DNA from: Heliocidaris tuberculata
Lineage: Eukaryota; Echinodermata; Echinoidea; Camarodonta; Echinometridae
Assembly (NCBI GenBank): GCA_025618425.1
Contig: CM046850.1
Span: 23,446,907-23,510,906, forward strand
Length of the DNA stretch: 64,000 nucleotides
Reading direction: 5' to 3'
In this document: positions 35,011-46,339 of the stretch, piece by piece
Numbering within the stretch: the stretch's first letter is position 1
How the letters are laid out: the number at the start of each line of letters is the position of its first letter
Notes under the pieces: generated by a model
The model's database searches: none
The model's input: the letters and a program-made list of their open reading frames with translations, nothing else
Told to the model about the DNA's origin: nothing
Made by a program: the position numbers and the translations under genes

Positions 35011-35792
35011 CGTTGTATTTTTTGGCGTTCACTATTCTGATCAGCTGCTATCTATGTTCGGTGCAGGATTCCAAAACCTCCGCGACCTCTAGTAAAAGTA
35101 TACTGGTGATTTGGTTGATTATTAACCTGACAACCAGTGTGAAACCTGCACATGCGATCACTATAGATCAACTGAAACTATAGGCCTATCTTTCTATCCC
35201 CTTCATCATGTGTGAGATTGTGTACAAGAGCTTGTGCATAACAATATCTATGACATGTTCCCTGTAGTTCAATCAACAACAATAACAGAATGAAAGTAGT
35301 CAATCTGCATAATTATGTACGGCTGTGTGTCTTACAGTGTGTAGAACCACTCACATTTATTTTGACAACGATGATGCATTCATTTTTTCTGGCAGTCCAC
35401 GCGTTTGCGCACTTCAGTCTTCCAGCTCTGCTTGTGAATGATTCATGAGAATTTGCGTTAACGCGTGCGGAAAAAAAAAAAAAATTGCGGAATACTAGTA
35501 GTAGGCGTAGCTCATCCGAATCGCTAGTCTAGATCCTATCCGTTTTTTATATTTGGTTTATTCCCCTACGCTGCTCTTTCTCTACACGCATATCCCACAC
35601 AGAGCGCGACTCTCCACTAATCGCGCGATCCCCAAAATTAAAATTTCATCCCGTTCGAGGGTGGAATATAATATGGTAAAGGACTGTTATTGTTTTATAG
35701 CTCAACATATCGGATCGCGCGATACGGTGACAGTCCAGGTAGTAGACTACCGATTCGCCTGTGATAGCAACGGTAGAGACTGTATAGTCTGG

Positions 35793-37314
35793 GAGCCTGT
35801 CCCGAAATAGTCACCCCATTTTACCCATAAGATTTGACCCCGTAAAGTTACTTAGACCATCTAAGTCATTGACAAAAAGGTTGTCAGCCTGACCGTAGCC
35901 GCCGGATTTAGCCCCCAGAGCCCCCAAAAGAGACCCCAAAGTCGGGTCGATTTCACCCCATCTCCCCCATGCACCAAACTTTGTCAGTAGGAAGTAGTAT
36001 GACTGGACATTACAAAACACAAAAAACTGACAAAAATTTCCGTCGGGATGGGGTGTCAGACGGCCCCTAAAAATTGGGGTAATTTTTCCCCTTGAAGCCC
36101 AGGGACCAAATTTTGTCAGAAGGAAGAGCTTTGGATGTACATTCCAAAAATATAAAAATTGACAAAATTGTCCACTGGGAAGGGGGTGTCAGACCCCCTG
36201 AAATGAAAACCCCAAAGTGCCCTTTGACAACACTTTGCCCCCCAAATGCTCTGTATGTAAAGAAAAAACATTTTCTTACCTTCTGACTATGATAATTCAA
36301 AAGTGTATAATTCAATTGACTTTAAATTTTCATAACATAATTTTGAGTATAATAATCTTCTTGGGGTGCAATTTGGTGTTAATTGGTCTTTTGATTAATA
36401 AGTTATGAAATTGTAAAAAATGTATTGCTTTCTCAAAAGTAGCCAAAAAATATTGTCAGGATTACGTAAACACACCCATTGTCCATCTTCACCTGTTTGA
36501 CAAGGCATAAAAGAAGAGCTTTTCAGGTATCTGTGGTATGTGACTGCCAGGCTGAAATGTACTATTCATGTGTTAATTGCACAGATACCAAGTAAGCTGC
36601 TCTATTATGCCTTGTCAGATGGTCAATGGGTGTGTTTACATAATCCTGACAATATTTTTTGTCTACTTTTGAGAAAGCAATACATTTTTCACAATTTAAT
36701 AACTTACTACTCAAAAGACCAATTATTACCAAATTGCACCTCATGAAGATTATTATACTCAAAATTATCTTATGAAAATTTAAAGTGAATTGAATAAAAT
36801 GCTTTTGAATTATCATAGTCAGAAGGTAAGAAAATAGTTTTTCTTTACATACAGAGCATTTTGGGGGGCAAAACGTTGTCAAAGGGCACTTTGGGGTTTT
36901 CATTTCAGGGGGTCTGACACCCCCTTCCCGGTGGACAATTTTGTCAGTTTTTATATTTTTGGAATGTACATCCAAAGCTCTTCTTTCTGACAAAATTTGG
37001 TCCCCGGGCTTCAAGGGGAAAAATTTACCCCGATATTTAGGGGCTGTCTGACACCCCATCCCGACGGAAATTTTTGTCAGTTTTTTGTGTTTTGTAATGT
37101 CCAGTCATACTACTTCCTACTGACAAAGTTTGGTGCATGGGGGAGATGGGGTGAAATCGACCCGACTTTGGGGTCTCTTTTGGGGGCTCTGGGGGCTAAA
37201 TCCGGCGGCTACGGTCAGGCTGACAACCTTTTTGTCAATGACTTAGATGGTCTAAGTAACTTTACGGGGTCAAATCTTGTGGGTAAAACGGGGTGACTAT
37301 TTCGGGACAGGCTC
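35793..37314. mobile_element. 1.5-kb near-perfect palindromic transposon
   Basis: Two inverted arms of roughly 740 bp meet near 36553. The ends are GAGCCTGTCCCGAAATAGTC and its complement. A direct repeat CTGG (35789-35792 and 37315-37318) is the best target duplication. Both arms include the same short frames in mirrored orientation, so these are not genes. Divergence between arms is only a few percent, so the element is young or the arms are kept alike by conversion. No transposase; superfamily unassigned. Confidence 0.88.
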
Positions 37315-37318
37315 CTGG

Positions 37319-39250
37319 CCTAGTATGAGCACCAAGCTAAGTCGAACACATATTATTCTTGAGCTTCATGCAACACACGCGCGCGCGCCTTCTTATTACA
37401 TGTGGCTATTGCAAATAAAATGGGCGTCGGAGCACTATATTGGGCTCCAATCCATTGCTAGTGTTGTATGCTATAGCATGTTTGTTAATACTTTTTTGTT
37501 GCCTATGAATGTTTGAAGTTCTCTCTATCTCTCTCTCTCTCTTCTATTTTTCCCAACACCCTTCCCCCCCCCCCCCTTCACAGAACCTTCTTCTTTCTCA
37601 GATTTTCTCTGTTTGTTATTGTTTTTTTGTTCCGTTTTGCTCTTTCCCTCTCCATCCTTTTGTATATAATTTTCCCCCTTTCTCCTTTTTATATCAAGCT
37701 ATCCCTGTTGTAAATATTTTTCCCCACTTGTAATTATTTCTAGTCTTATAAACTAGTTTTACTTTTAAAAATGTTTCAAACTAATTAAAACATTCACGTA
37801 TTATTTTCTTAGCTTTTTGGGACCTTGCTCTAACAAGCCCATGCTTCTTTATAAGGTCTCTTTCTTTCATGACTTGTGTAGAAAAACATGATTTTACATA
37901 AGTAACTGTTAATAGAATCTCTTTTGTTAATGACGAGAATTGTATATTGACTAAATATTGCACTTCAAATCATGTTTGTTATGATGATAATCTGTTATTC
38001 CTGTTACATATTTTATATCCTATGTACAAATGTTTGTGAAAGAAGGAAATAAAACCAAAGAACCTAAATGATGAAAGCGGAAGAGTTTTATAGAAAGACA
38101 AAATGATTATTTTTTTTTGGTAAGAATGGTGATCATTATAATACAAGATAAACCCATCACTTATCCTCACTTTAATATCCTCATCACTTATCTTCCCTAT
38201 AAAGCAATCATAAATTATCTTTATTCCCGTACTACACCTTCATTGCTCTCCTGTGTAAAAGATATAGCAGTAAATAACAATTCTCTTTTAAGGGGGGAAA
38301 AAACATAGTATACCAACTCATACAAAACTGGTTACTATGCATCCCTGAAAACAATTGAAGACCAAGCTTTAATACACTGTCAGTATTCTGAATATGAAAT
38401 GGATCATAATTGTCCGTTACAGTCCATTTGAAGACAAAATAACTTAACTCTAACACAATAAATGACATCTAAGCCAAAAGGATAACATGAGATTAAAACC
38501 TGTTATTACATCAAAATTATGGTATGGCATTGCTAATCAACTACTGTATTTAACAAACAAAACTCAAAACGTTGGTCATAATGAGAACTTGAAAAATACA
38601 TTTGTACCAACACAGAGTTATGCACAAGTTATTATGCTGTAATACCAAATTGAAAAAAAAAATCGTAAAAGGCAAAGTTAATAAAATGCCCATGTATAGA
38701 ATAATACCAATCAAACATAACTTGACAGAGCATGCCAAAACACTCATTTCAGCTATACATCCAATCCATACAAAAATCATGAAAATAATGTACAGTTTTC
38801 CTCCAAAACAAGCACTTATTTTCCCATCTCTCTAACTCCCTTATCTGTGGTAACAATAGCTAATACAAACAAAAACCATTTATGTTTACTGGAACTACGG
38901 TGAAACTGAAATGTCCTATAAAAAAGTGAGAATTATAATCCCTATGAAACATCAAACCTGGAATCGAAAGGCAAGCTGTATCGTTAGCATGGTTAGCCAG
39001 TATCTCAAGATATACCCACAATCTAGTGATAAAAAGCACTGGAACAAGTCCGAATTAACCATACACCATCATCACAAAAGAGAGCAATATGTAAAAAATA
39101 CTGTAACACATCCAACAGCAAATCATAGCAATATAAACAGCTATCATAAAAAAATCATTATTACCTACAAGGAGATCAGGAGGGATGGTTGGGTGGCATC
39201 TCAGAGCTAGGGGAACTGGGAGGGGTGGCCGGTGGAGTAAGGGGAAGTAC
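37319..39250. other. Intergenic, no gene recognised
   Basis: AT-rich. Contains a CT-rich patch with a C run at 37515-37575 and no protein-like frame with splice sites. Confidence 0.5.
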
Positions 39251-39304
39251 TTTAATTGGAAAGTAGAGGGTCAAGGGCGCTGCGGGCTGTTGTCATCAGA
39301 GGGG

Positions 39305-39515
39305 CAGAGACATCTGCATTAGGAGGTGGGTGGTCGGGAGGGGCGTCGACATCTGCTGGCGGTAGGTGGCCGGGAATGACGTCGACGTCGACATCTGCGA
39401 GTGCTTGATAGCCGGGAAGGGTGTCGACATGATCTGCGGTAGGCGGCCGGTGATTGGGTGGGGCACCGACATCTGCGGTAGCTAGTTGGTGGTCAGGAGG
39501 GTGAACATCCGTCAT
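39305..39515. repeat. GC-rich minisatellite (~57-60-bp units)
   Basis: Three to four diverged units containing GTCGACATCTGCGGTAGG and GGTCGGGAGGG. On the minus strand it reads as an imperfect PPDH..TADV..P peptide repeat (39252-39515). It lies just beyond the retropepsin-like frame and could be its eroded C-terminal repeat region, but a stop at 39715 separates them. Confidence 0.6.
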
Positions 39516-39714
39516 GTTGATGGCATGCAGAAGGGCCTGAGTAGAAGGATGCCGGCCATCTTGATCTGGGCAGCTGTTGGGCTCTACTGTGATGGATGTA
39601 GAGAACTGTGTAGGTGTTTAAGCTTGGGTGATGTTGTGGGATGATGTGTGCATGTTGCAATATTAGAGCGCTGCTGCTGTGTGGATTTTTCTACATGAGC
39701 AAGATCATTCGTCT

Positions 39715-41370
39715 TCAATATGTCAAACGATTCGGGCAAGCGCAATTCGTCAGGTGAATCTTGCACGTGTAAATTGTTGCGAGAAGTGGGCATACACAAA
39801 GACTTGGACTCATGTAAGTGACACCCTCACCACTGTTTACAGGAGGGGGACAGATATTACTATTGCAATGCAAACTGTCACAAGAACCAGACCGATTACT
39901 CTCAGGAGAGGACATACTCTCACCACTGTTTCCAGAAGGTGGATGGATATCACAATGGCAATGCAAATTGTCACAAGAACAAGACCAACTACTCTGAGGA
40001 GAGTACATACCTACTACAACAAATTCCTGTGCACCCTTGGACATACTATCAGATGAACAGGGTTCATTCAACATATCCAGACTAGGCCAACTCTCAAATG
40101 AGAGTGGGATACCAGGACTTTGCTCAATAACCATAGCAACGGGTACCGGTCTAGACACTACATTCATGTGTTCACCATCATTGATATCATTCTCTTTCAT
40201 ACCATTCCTATTATCAGTGGCAAGCTGATCTACCCATGAACCTTCCTCATACACCAGACTTCTAGCGCTAATTTCGTTGTCATACACAAAGACAGACTCA
40301 TTACTGAAAATGACTTGATGCCTTGAAGGTCGCACCATGACACCATTCTCTTCCATGAATGGTGCACCAGCCCCCGGGGGGGCACTCGAATTATATTTTG
40401 ACGGGGGTGTGCCTCACGAATCCCCGAAAAGGGGGTCTAAGGAACTGACTTCAAGGTGTAAAATACGGGGTCTTGGGAACTATGATCTATTGGGCAGAGT
40501 GAAAAACAGGGTCTAGGGAACTACAAAACTAACCTCGCTTTATCGGCGGTACACCTTCGCTATCGCAGGATCTCGGGACGGGCCGCGCCGGGGGCCGCGC
40601 CCGCGCCGTGTAGCGCTAGTAGCTAGCTAGCTGGAGCAGTTTTCAAGGCTCGCGCGACGAAAGGGCCTAGGGCGCGAGACCAGGTCGAGCGACCACTGCC
40701 TCCGCCACGCTCCCGGCCGCATGCGAACGGATATGTTTCATAACGGGGGTCTTCAGAGCGGGGCTGAGCGGCTCCTGAGCGGCTCCTGAGCGGAACTGAG
40801 TATCTAGAGAACGGAAATCGGGGTCTGAAAAAGGGGGTCATCAAAGCGGCACGTCCCCGTACCACCAATATACGTGAGTGCCCCCCCCCCCCCCCGGGCA
40901 CCAGCCACTATACCCACATCTTCATCACCAACAACTATCCCAAGAAACTGCATCTCAACACCACTACTGACAAGGCTAAAGTATGAATACCCTAAGACAT
41001 CATACTCCAGAGCTCTATCCATCTCATACAGATTATGCATGGCATTATCATCGATAATAATCTCTAATCCCAATTCATCAATTATCCACTCACTAATCAT
41101 ATTGACTTCATTTCCACTTTTCACCTCCACTTTCATTCTCCTTTCATCATGACCAAGATTAGCATAAAAATAAGGTGGTGATTTCATGCACTTAGAACTA
41201 CTGGTGGATTTCGTGTTCAAGTCAGGGAAGTTAGGGGTTGACTTCGCGTTCGAGTCAAGGGGGTCGGAGCACCGGAGTGGCTCCCTGGTAAGGTTAACCG
41301 CAACACCCTCTTGTGAGTCGGTGCACTTGGCCACGGACACGTCCCTACGAGTCTTCGAGCAACCGTACAT
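39715..41370 (-). pseudogene. Retropepsin-like (Gypsy-type) retroelement fragment, MITE-split
   Basis: The minus-strand frame from 41370 carries a retropepsin-like segment: KSGNEVNMISEWIIDELGL in place of the usual D(S/T)G active-site loop. It continues LGYSYFSLVSSGVEMQF and DVGIVAGA. After the insertion at 40372-40897 the same protein resumes as APFMEENGVMVRPSRHQVIF, the second half typical of Gypsy-type proteases. The catalytic Asp is Lys, so an active protease is not expected. The tail (39715-40000) contains a duplicated SP.S..SCSCD.LHC repeat. No reverse transcriptase or integrase is adjacent. Either a decayed retrotransposon or, less likely, a domesticated protease-like gene. Confidence 0.65.
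40372..40897. mobile_element. GGGGGCACTC-type MITE with 8-bp duplication
   Basis: Inserted in the retropepsin-like frame. The duplication GCACCAGC is at 40364-40371 and 40898-40905. The ends are CCCCGGGGGGGCACTC and GAGTGCCCCC..CCGG. The interior is unusually GC-rich at 40560-40760 and contains GGGGTCT(A/G)..GGAAC repeats. The 8-bp duplication fits hAT-type insertion. A distantly similar element lies at 45339-45679. Confidence 0.82.
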
Positions 41371-41424
41371 ATTGTATACGCGTTGATGGGACTACACACA
41401 ATCACACTCTGCAAAGGACCTTAA

Positions 41425-41998
41425 AGGGCAATCCGACCTTGGTAATAAGATGATTTGTGTTAAAGCAGAAAAATAAGAAAAACAGGATGGTGAAAGTTTG
41501 AAAGAAATCGGACAAGGACTAAGAAAATTGTGGATGTTTGAAAAATGAGATCACTACATCTATGCGAATCTCAAATTGGCAATTTGGTGAGTCAGTTGTA
41601 ACATTTTTGTGGACAACTCTCCCATTTGTCGTACGCAAAAATATCATCAATTTGCGGTTTTCCCTCGGAGCAGTAATCAAATTATATTGGAGATAGCATA
41701 TTGTTATAGGTCCTAATGAACGAAACGATCCTACTGAGTAATGCATTTTGAAAAAAAGGTGACATTTTAGTCATTTTGTGTGTTAGAGCGAATGGGGGAG
41801 TTGTCCACAGCTACATCACAGTGACATTACCTATTCGGCCAATTTGAAATTCCCATATGCATAGTGATTACAACTTTCAAAAAATCATAACTTTCTTATA
41901 TAATTGCTTGTCCGATTTCGTTCAAACTTTCACCAATCTGCTTCTCTGATTTTTCCTCTTTCTTTCAAAGCAACTTGCTATTAAGGTTGGATTTCCCT
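41425..41998. mobile_element. TTAA MITE, complete copy
   Basis: TTAA at 41421-41424 and 41999-42002. It starts AGGGCAATCCGACC and ends GGTTGGATTTCCCT, with sub-terminal inverted blocks (AAGAAAAACAGGATGGTGAA region against TTTTTCCTCTTTCTTTC). The truncated relative is at 345-512. It sits about 50 bp upstream of the retropepsin-like frame. Confidence 0.85.
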
Positions 41999-42002
41999 TT
42001 AA

Positions 42003-42763
42003 ACATATCACCGTACTTTAACGGAGCGCCTGGCCCCTAGTATATTGGGCAAGATTACCTTTGGACTGGTTGGTTAAGAAGACTATTACAGGCCTTGAGT
42101 TCAGACCGCAAGCTGCCACCACGCCAGACTAATTAAAATAAAAGGCAATTACCAGACGGAGTTTAAAGCTCATGTACAGTATTGGTATAAAAAAGGAAAT
42201 TGGAAAGAGACATGTTAAATATAGTCTCATGTTGTTCTCCTTGTATCAAAAGATGTCTGTAAAGAGATCATTTGGTATTCCATCTATGATTTCTGGTGAA
42301 TTTCAGTGTAAATATCAGTAAGGAATGCTTGATCACTGTCATTATGCTAGGACCCTTCCACCCCGACGGCTCCCCGCACAGCAATCTTGGGGCTTCCCAT
42401 AGAGACAGCGTGTCCGCACTGTGTGTAGCTACTCATCATTGGTTTTACACGTGTGTTTACAGTGTATAGCACATGCTGCCTTTGTTGGGATTTTACGTGC
42501 CTGTCCCGGCACATAAATTAGTTTTCGCCTCTTATTTGTTTAATATTAAACTTTAGGAGGCGAAATCTTCACAGTGTCTTAGTATTGCTAGTATCTTGCT
42601 ATTTATCAACAAAAACTGAAGAAATCTGACGAAAAGTTTTTGAGGGCTTACCAAAACTTTACATGACCTTTAAGGCTGAGATTGGTGTCTATTGAACGCC
42701 GCGGCCAAGAGGCCGATCACCGGGAGATATCGATCACAATATTTACAACTGGATAACATCCAC
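42003..42763. other. Intergenic with dispersed-repeat copy 2 at 42170-42262
   Basis: 42170-42262 is an inverted copy of 34728-34825. The rest shows no coding signal. A GC-richer patch near 42355-42420 was inspected without a call. Confidence 0.55.
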
Positions 42764-42771
42764 AACTGGAG

Positions 42772-42948
42772 GTGCCGTGGTCCAGTGGTTTAAGGCGCTT
42801 GACTGGAGATGCGAGGATCGGGCGTTCGATCCCCGGCACGACACTTATGCCCTCGAGCAAGGCATTTTATCTACATTGCTCTTTTACCGTACATCAAATA
42901 AATGAAGTGCTAAAGGCATAATGATACCAGCGTGAACATGTGTGTTAT

Positions 42949-42990
<42 letters not shown>
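42772..42990 (+). mobile_element. tRNA-derived SINE with poly-A tail
   Basis: The tRNA-related head (GTGCCGTGGTCCAGTGGTTTAAGGC..., with box B GCGTTCGATCC and closing GGCAC) has a long D-loop like Leu/Ser tRNAs. It is followed by a body with CCCTCGAGCAAGGCATTTTA, resembling the conserved central motif of many metazoan SINEs. A 36-base A tail is at 42953-42988. Flanks AACTGGAGG (42764-42772) and AACTAGAGG (42991-42999) form a 9-bp target duplication with one mismatch. Transcription would be by pol III, with mobilisation by a partner LINE. Confidence 0.88.
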
Positions 42991-42992
<2 letters not shown>

Positions 42993-43629
42993 CTAGAGGG
43001 GCCGTCAAAGGCGGCAGACCCACGCCTTGGCGGTGCTACAGAGTAGTTGCAATACTATACTATGGGGTCAAAACTGAAATCTACATTGGGTGATTTCACG
43101 CTCGGTGTTGGTGTTTGTGGTTAGTGTTTATTTTGCCGCGAAATCATGATCTAACACCGACTATGAAATGAGAAAAAAATCAGTCGGTGTTAGGTGTTGA
43201 CCTCTGATTTTCTGACGTAGTTCCGGTTGCCGGTGTTTAATTTTTGTCAGATGTTGTCTGCTGAACCGAGCTCGGCATCCGGTGTTTAATTTCATGTACA
43301 AAATTCCGTTCACTAAGTGACTAACACTATACCCTAGGGATTAAGAAATTTTCATTTCACGTTCGGTGTTGGTGCTGGTGTTGCTACTTGTATGCTAGAT
43401 ATGGAAAATTTGGGGGATTAGCCGTGAGAAATAAAGTCAGTAGGCATCATTCGAAGTGTAATTTTACAGGTGTTATGAGGTAGTATGTTCATATAGGTCT
43501 GAAATTAAATCTAGGCCAACATTTAGTCCAACGTTCGATCTAGAGCAACGGAAAGGAACTAGACTAGATCTACCTTTGCTTTTTAAAGGGGCGGAATGAG
43601 TGAATAAAAAATCCTACCTAGTTTTTTTT

Positions 43630-44254
43630 CCAGATAGATTTGATAAATATGATGTTCGATATTCCGTAGTAAAAGACCCAGAGAATCCACATTATTAACT
43701 AGGATGAGTTCTAAATCAACAATCACAATGCAAAAGTAATGAAACTTCACAGCTAATCTGAGCCGATGCCCGAAATTTGGCCGTTTGCCATGTACGCGCT
43801 GGGCCGTCCGATCCGGCGTCTAGCTGCATTAGCTACCGCAGCATTTTCTGCTGCAAGTGAGAAACTCGAGAGAAATTAAATCTAAACTTACTGTTCCTAT
43901 CAATACTATCCATTTCTGTGAAGTTTCTTACCGGTCTCTTTCCAGATAGATTTGATAAATATGATGTTCGATATTCCGTAGTAAAAGACCCAGAGAATCC
44001 ACATTATTAACTAGGATGAGTTCTAAATCAACAATCACAATGCAAAAGTAATGAGGCTAATCTGAGCCGATGCCCGAAATTTGGCCGTTAGCCATGTACG
44101 CGCTGGGCCGTCCGATCCGGCGTCTAGCTGCATATTGGCTACCGCAGCATTTTCTGCTGCAAGTGAGAAGGCGAGAGAAATTAAATCTAAACTTACTGTT
44201 CCTATCAATACTATCCATTTCTGTGAAGTTTCTTACCGGTCTCTAGATCAAATA
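43630..44254. repeat. Tandem segmental duplication, two ~312-bp units
   Basis: Unit 1 (43630-43941) and unit 2 (43942-44254) both begin CCAGATAGATTTGATAAATA and end TTCTTACCGGTCTCT. They are nearly identical apart from a small deletion (ACTTCACA), an added TAT/GCA-type change and a few substitutions. The frame at 44081-44311 exists only in unit 2, so it is not a conserved gene. On the minus strand each unit starts with a donor-like CCG|GTAAGAA. Confidence 0.88.
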
Positions 44255-44454
44255 AGGATTGCTTTTAGAATCACCGGACTACTCGGGCAATTTTACGATA
44301 TTCTAGACTAATAAATCAGTAGTTAAAAACATTTTTTTCTTCTTCGTTGAGAATGGTGCTGACGCCATTACCAGTGTTAAGCTATCGATGCGCTTTGTTG
44401 GGATATCGGTATCGGCTCCTTAAATCTGATACGTGCGAAACGGTGATCTTTACA

Positions 44455-44640
44455 TATACTATACTATAGAGTCAAAACTAGAAAGTCTCACAGAATTTGC
44501 AGGGATCAACCAATCATCACCAAAATTTAATCGATTCTTTCCTGTCACTATCCAAACAATCCCTGAAAATTTGGTGCAAATCCGTTCACCCGTTCTCTAG
44601 TTATCTTGTACACAAACAAACAAACAAACAAACAAACATA
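44455..44640 (+). repeat. Repeat 3' end with (AAAC)n tail
   Basis: Contains GGTGCAAATCCGTTCACCCG and TTCTCTAGTTATCTTGTACA followed by CAAACAAACAAACAAACAAAC. This text with a tetranucleotide tail is very widespread at the 3' ends of invertebrate retroposons. The body to the left (near 43060 and 44455, TATACTATGGGGTCAAAACT / TATACTATAGAGTCAAAACT) flanks the duplication on both sides. Confidence 0.6.
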
Positions 44641-44905
44641 CAAACATACGGAACCCTTAACATAACCCTGCCGATTACATCGGCGTGGGTAATAATCATA
44701 ACACAATACAATGGCGCTGGTCTTCGACCAAGTAAGACAAAATCTTTCATAACTTCTTATTACAGAATAACTTTCATTTTTTTACTCAAATCATGGAAGA
44801 ACTGTATTAACAAAAGAAAAAAATTAGAAAATATATAGAGTTGCCATGGCAATACTCATTTCATTTTCCCTGTCTTGGAGCCGGATTTCGGCACAGCGGT
44901 TCTGG

Positions 44906-45063
44906 GCCCCGTTGCATAAAACTTACCATTAATGGTAACTCTGCTATCAACGGTAACTATCATGGAAACCTTGATTTTGATTGGCTGTTGAGTGATGTTA
45001 CCATGGTAGTTACCATTGATAGCAGAGTTACCATTAATGGTAAGTTTTATGCAACGGGGCCCA
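44906..45063. mobile_element. Small palindromic MITE (GGGCCCCGTTGCATAAAA ends)
   Basis: The arms of about 55 bp, GGGCCCCGTTGCATAAAACT ... GTAACTCTGCTATCAA, are repeated inverted after a 45-bp centre (CCTTGATTTTGATTGGCTGT). Pairing is almost perfect. The target duplication was not resolved. Confidence 0.85.
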
Positions 45064-45338
45064 GGTCTTCGGCCACATGTACAAACTCAATGAACTCTTC
45101 TCGCACTGAACAAAATACCAGCAGTCCGAGCCAGCGTCCCACGCCAAAGCTAGCTGGGTGGGTTAGGGTAAAACATTTCGATTATCGTGACACTGCGGAC
45201 AAAAGCACAATTTTTGGTGTGAAGCGTCTTTATAGAGTATATAAAATGATTTTAGCTGAGGAGCCCTCCCGAAATAAGTCCGTACCCATTGTAACAGGCA
45301 AATATCTAAAAGATGACGGCCATTCATGCTGGTAGTCA

Positions 45339-45679
45339 GCCCCCGGGGGGACCACTCAACTATATTGCTGTACACAAGCCGACCACAGGTTTTCCAAACA
45401 CCCCCTATACGCGTTTTATCCATTTGAGTATTTTCGCGTGCTTTCTTGAAATTTTACCCCCTAAACAAGAGACTCGTCGCACAAAATCCAGACAAATATG
45501 GAGGAAAAGACACCCTAAACGCGTATGACGAACTGAAACATACCCTTTTTTCCGATTTTTTGCCTTTTTGACATCCTAAACGCGTCAAGCGCGTGGCGCG
45601 CCTGTAACCGGCAAAAACTACCCTTTCCACGCGTTTTTTTTTTTGGTCGCGCATGACTTGTGTACAGCAATAGTGAGTT
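45339..45679. mobile_element. TIR element related to the GGGGGCACTC MITE
   Basis: Begins CCCCCGGGGGGACCACTCAA, then ATTGCTGTACACAAG (45363-45377), with the inverted partner CTTGTGTACAGCAAT at 45654-45668. The interior repeats ACGCGT sites (CTATACGCGTTTT, CTAAACGCGTATG, CCTAAACGCGTCAAG, CCACGCGTTTT). Noncoding. Confidence 0.65.
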
Positions 45680-46019
45680 TTCGCATCAGCAATGTACGCG
45701 GGATTCTAGGCCGGATATTAAACAACTGCACATCAGGGGGGCTCAACTCCGCTTCTGCATCCGGCTTTCCATGGGGGCATTTCCGGCGGGTCAAAAGTGC
45801 ACACTGCTCCCACTTTTCATGTATTAGCCTATGAAGCCGAAATTTTTTCAGTGTACCAGCGAAAATCAGATTTTGGCCTGCGCGCAGCGCGTAGAAGTAT
45901 TGAAATTATAAATATGAATATTCATGACCTTTTATAACTAATTAACATAAAATTGAACTGTAAAAGACTTGTACTGTCGCTGTGCAGCCAAATGAGAAGC
46001 AGTAGATTAAGATGAAGAA

Positions 46020-46335
46020 GAGGAAGATTTAGGATTTAGAAGATTTAGGAAGAAGAAGAAGAAGAAGAAGAAGAAGAAGAAGAAGAAGAAGAAGAAGATG
46101 AAGAAGAAGATGATGAAGAAGAAGAAAAAAAAGAAAAAGAAGAACGAGAAGAAGGAGGAGAAGAAAAAGAAGAAAAAAGAAAAAGAAAAAGAAAAAGAAA
46201 CATCGAGTCTCAGAAGGAGGAGAAGAAGAAGAGAAAGAATAAGAAGAAGAAAAAGAAAAAGAAAAAAAGGAGAAGAAGAAGAAGAAGAAGAAGAAGAAGA
46301 AGAAGAAGAAGAAGGAGAAGAAGAAGAAGAAGAAG
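46020..46335. repeat. (GAA)n polypurine tract
   Basis: About 315 bp of GAA/GAG triplets with short A-rich interruptions and a single non-purine island at 46198-46212. Long GAA/TTC repeats form triplexes and can hinder transcription. The Lys/Glu, Ser and Phe frames are artefacts. Confidence 0.97.
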
Positions 46336-46339
46336 TACA

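Noticed and set aside
36562..37059. 165-codon minus-strand frame
   Set aside because: Lies in one arm of the 1.5-kb palindrome and reappears mirrored at 36092-36286; not a gene.
44841..45335. 164-codon plus-strand frame
   Set aside because: Its first third is a palindromic MITE (44906-45063); the remainder has no recognisable domain or splice support.
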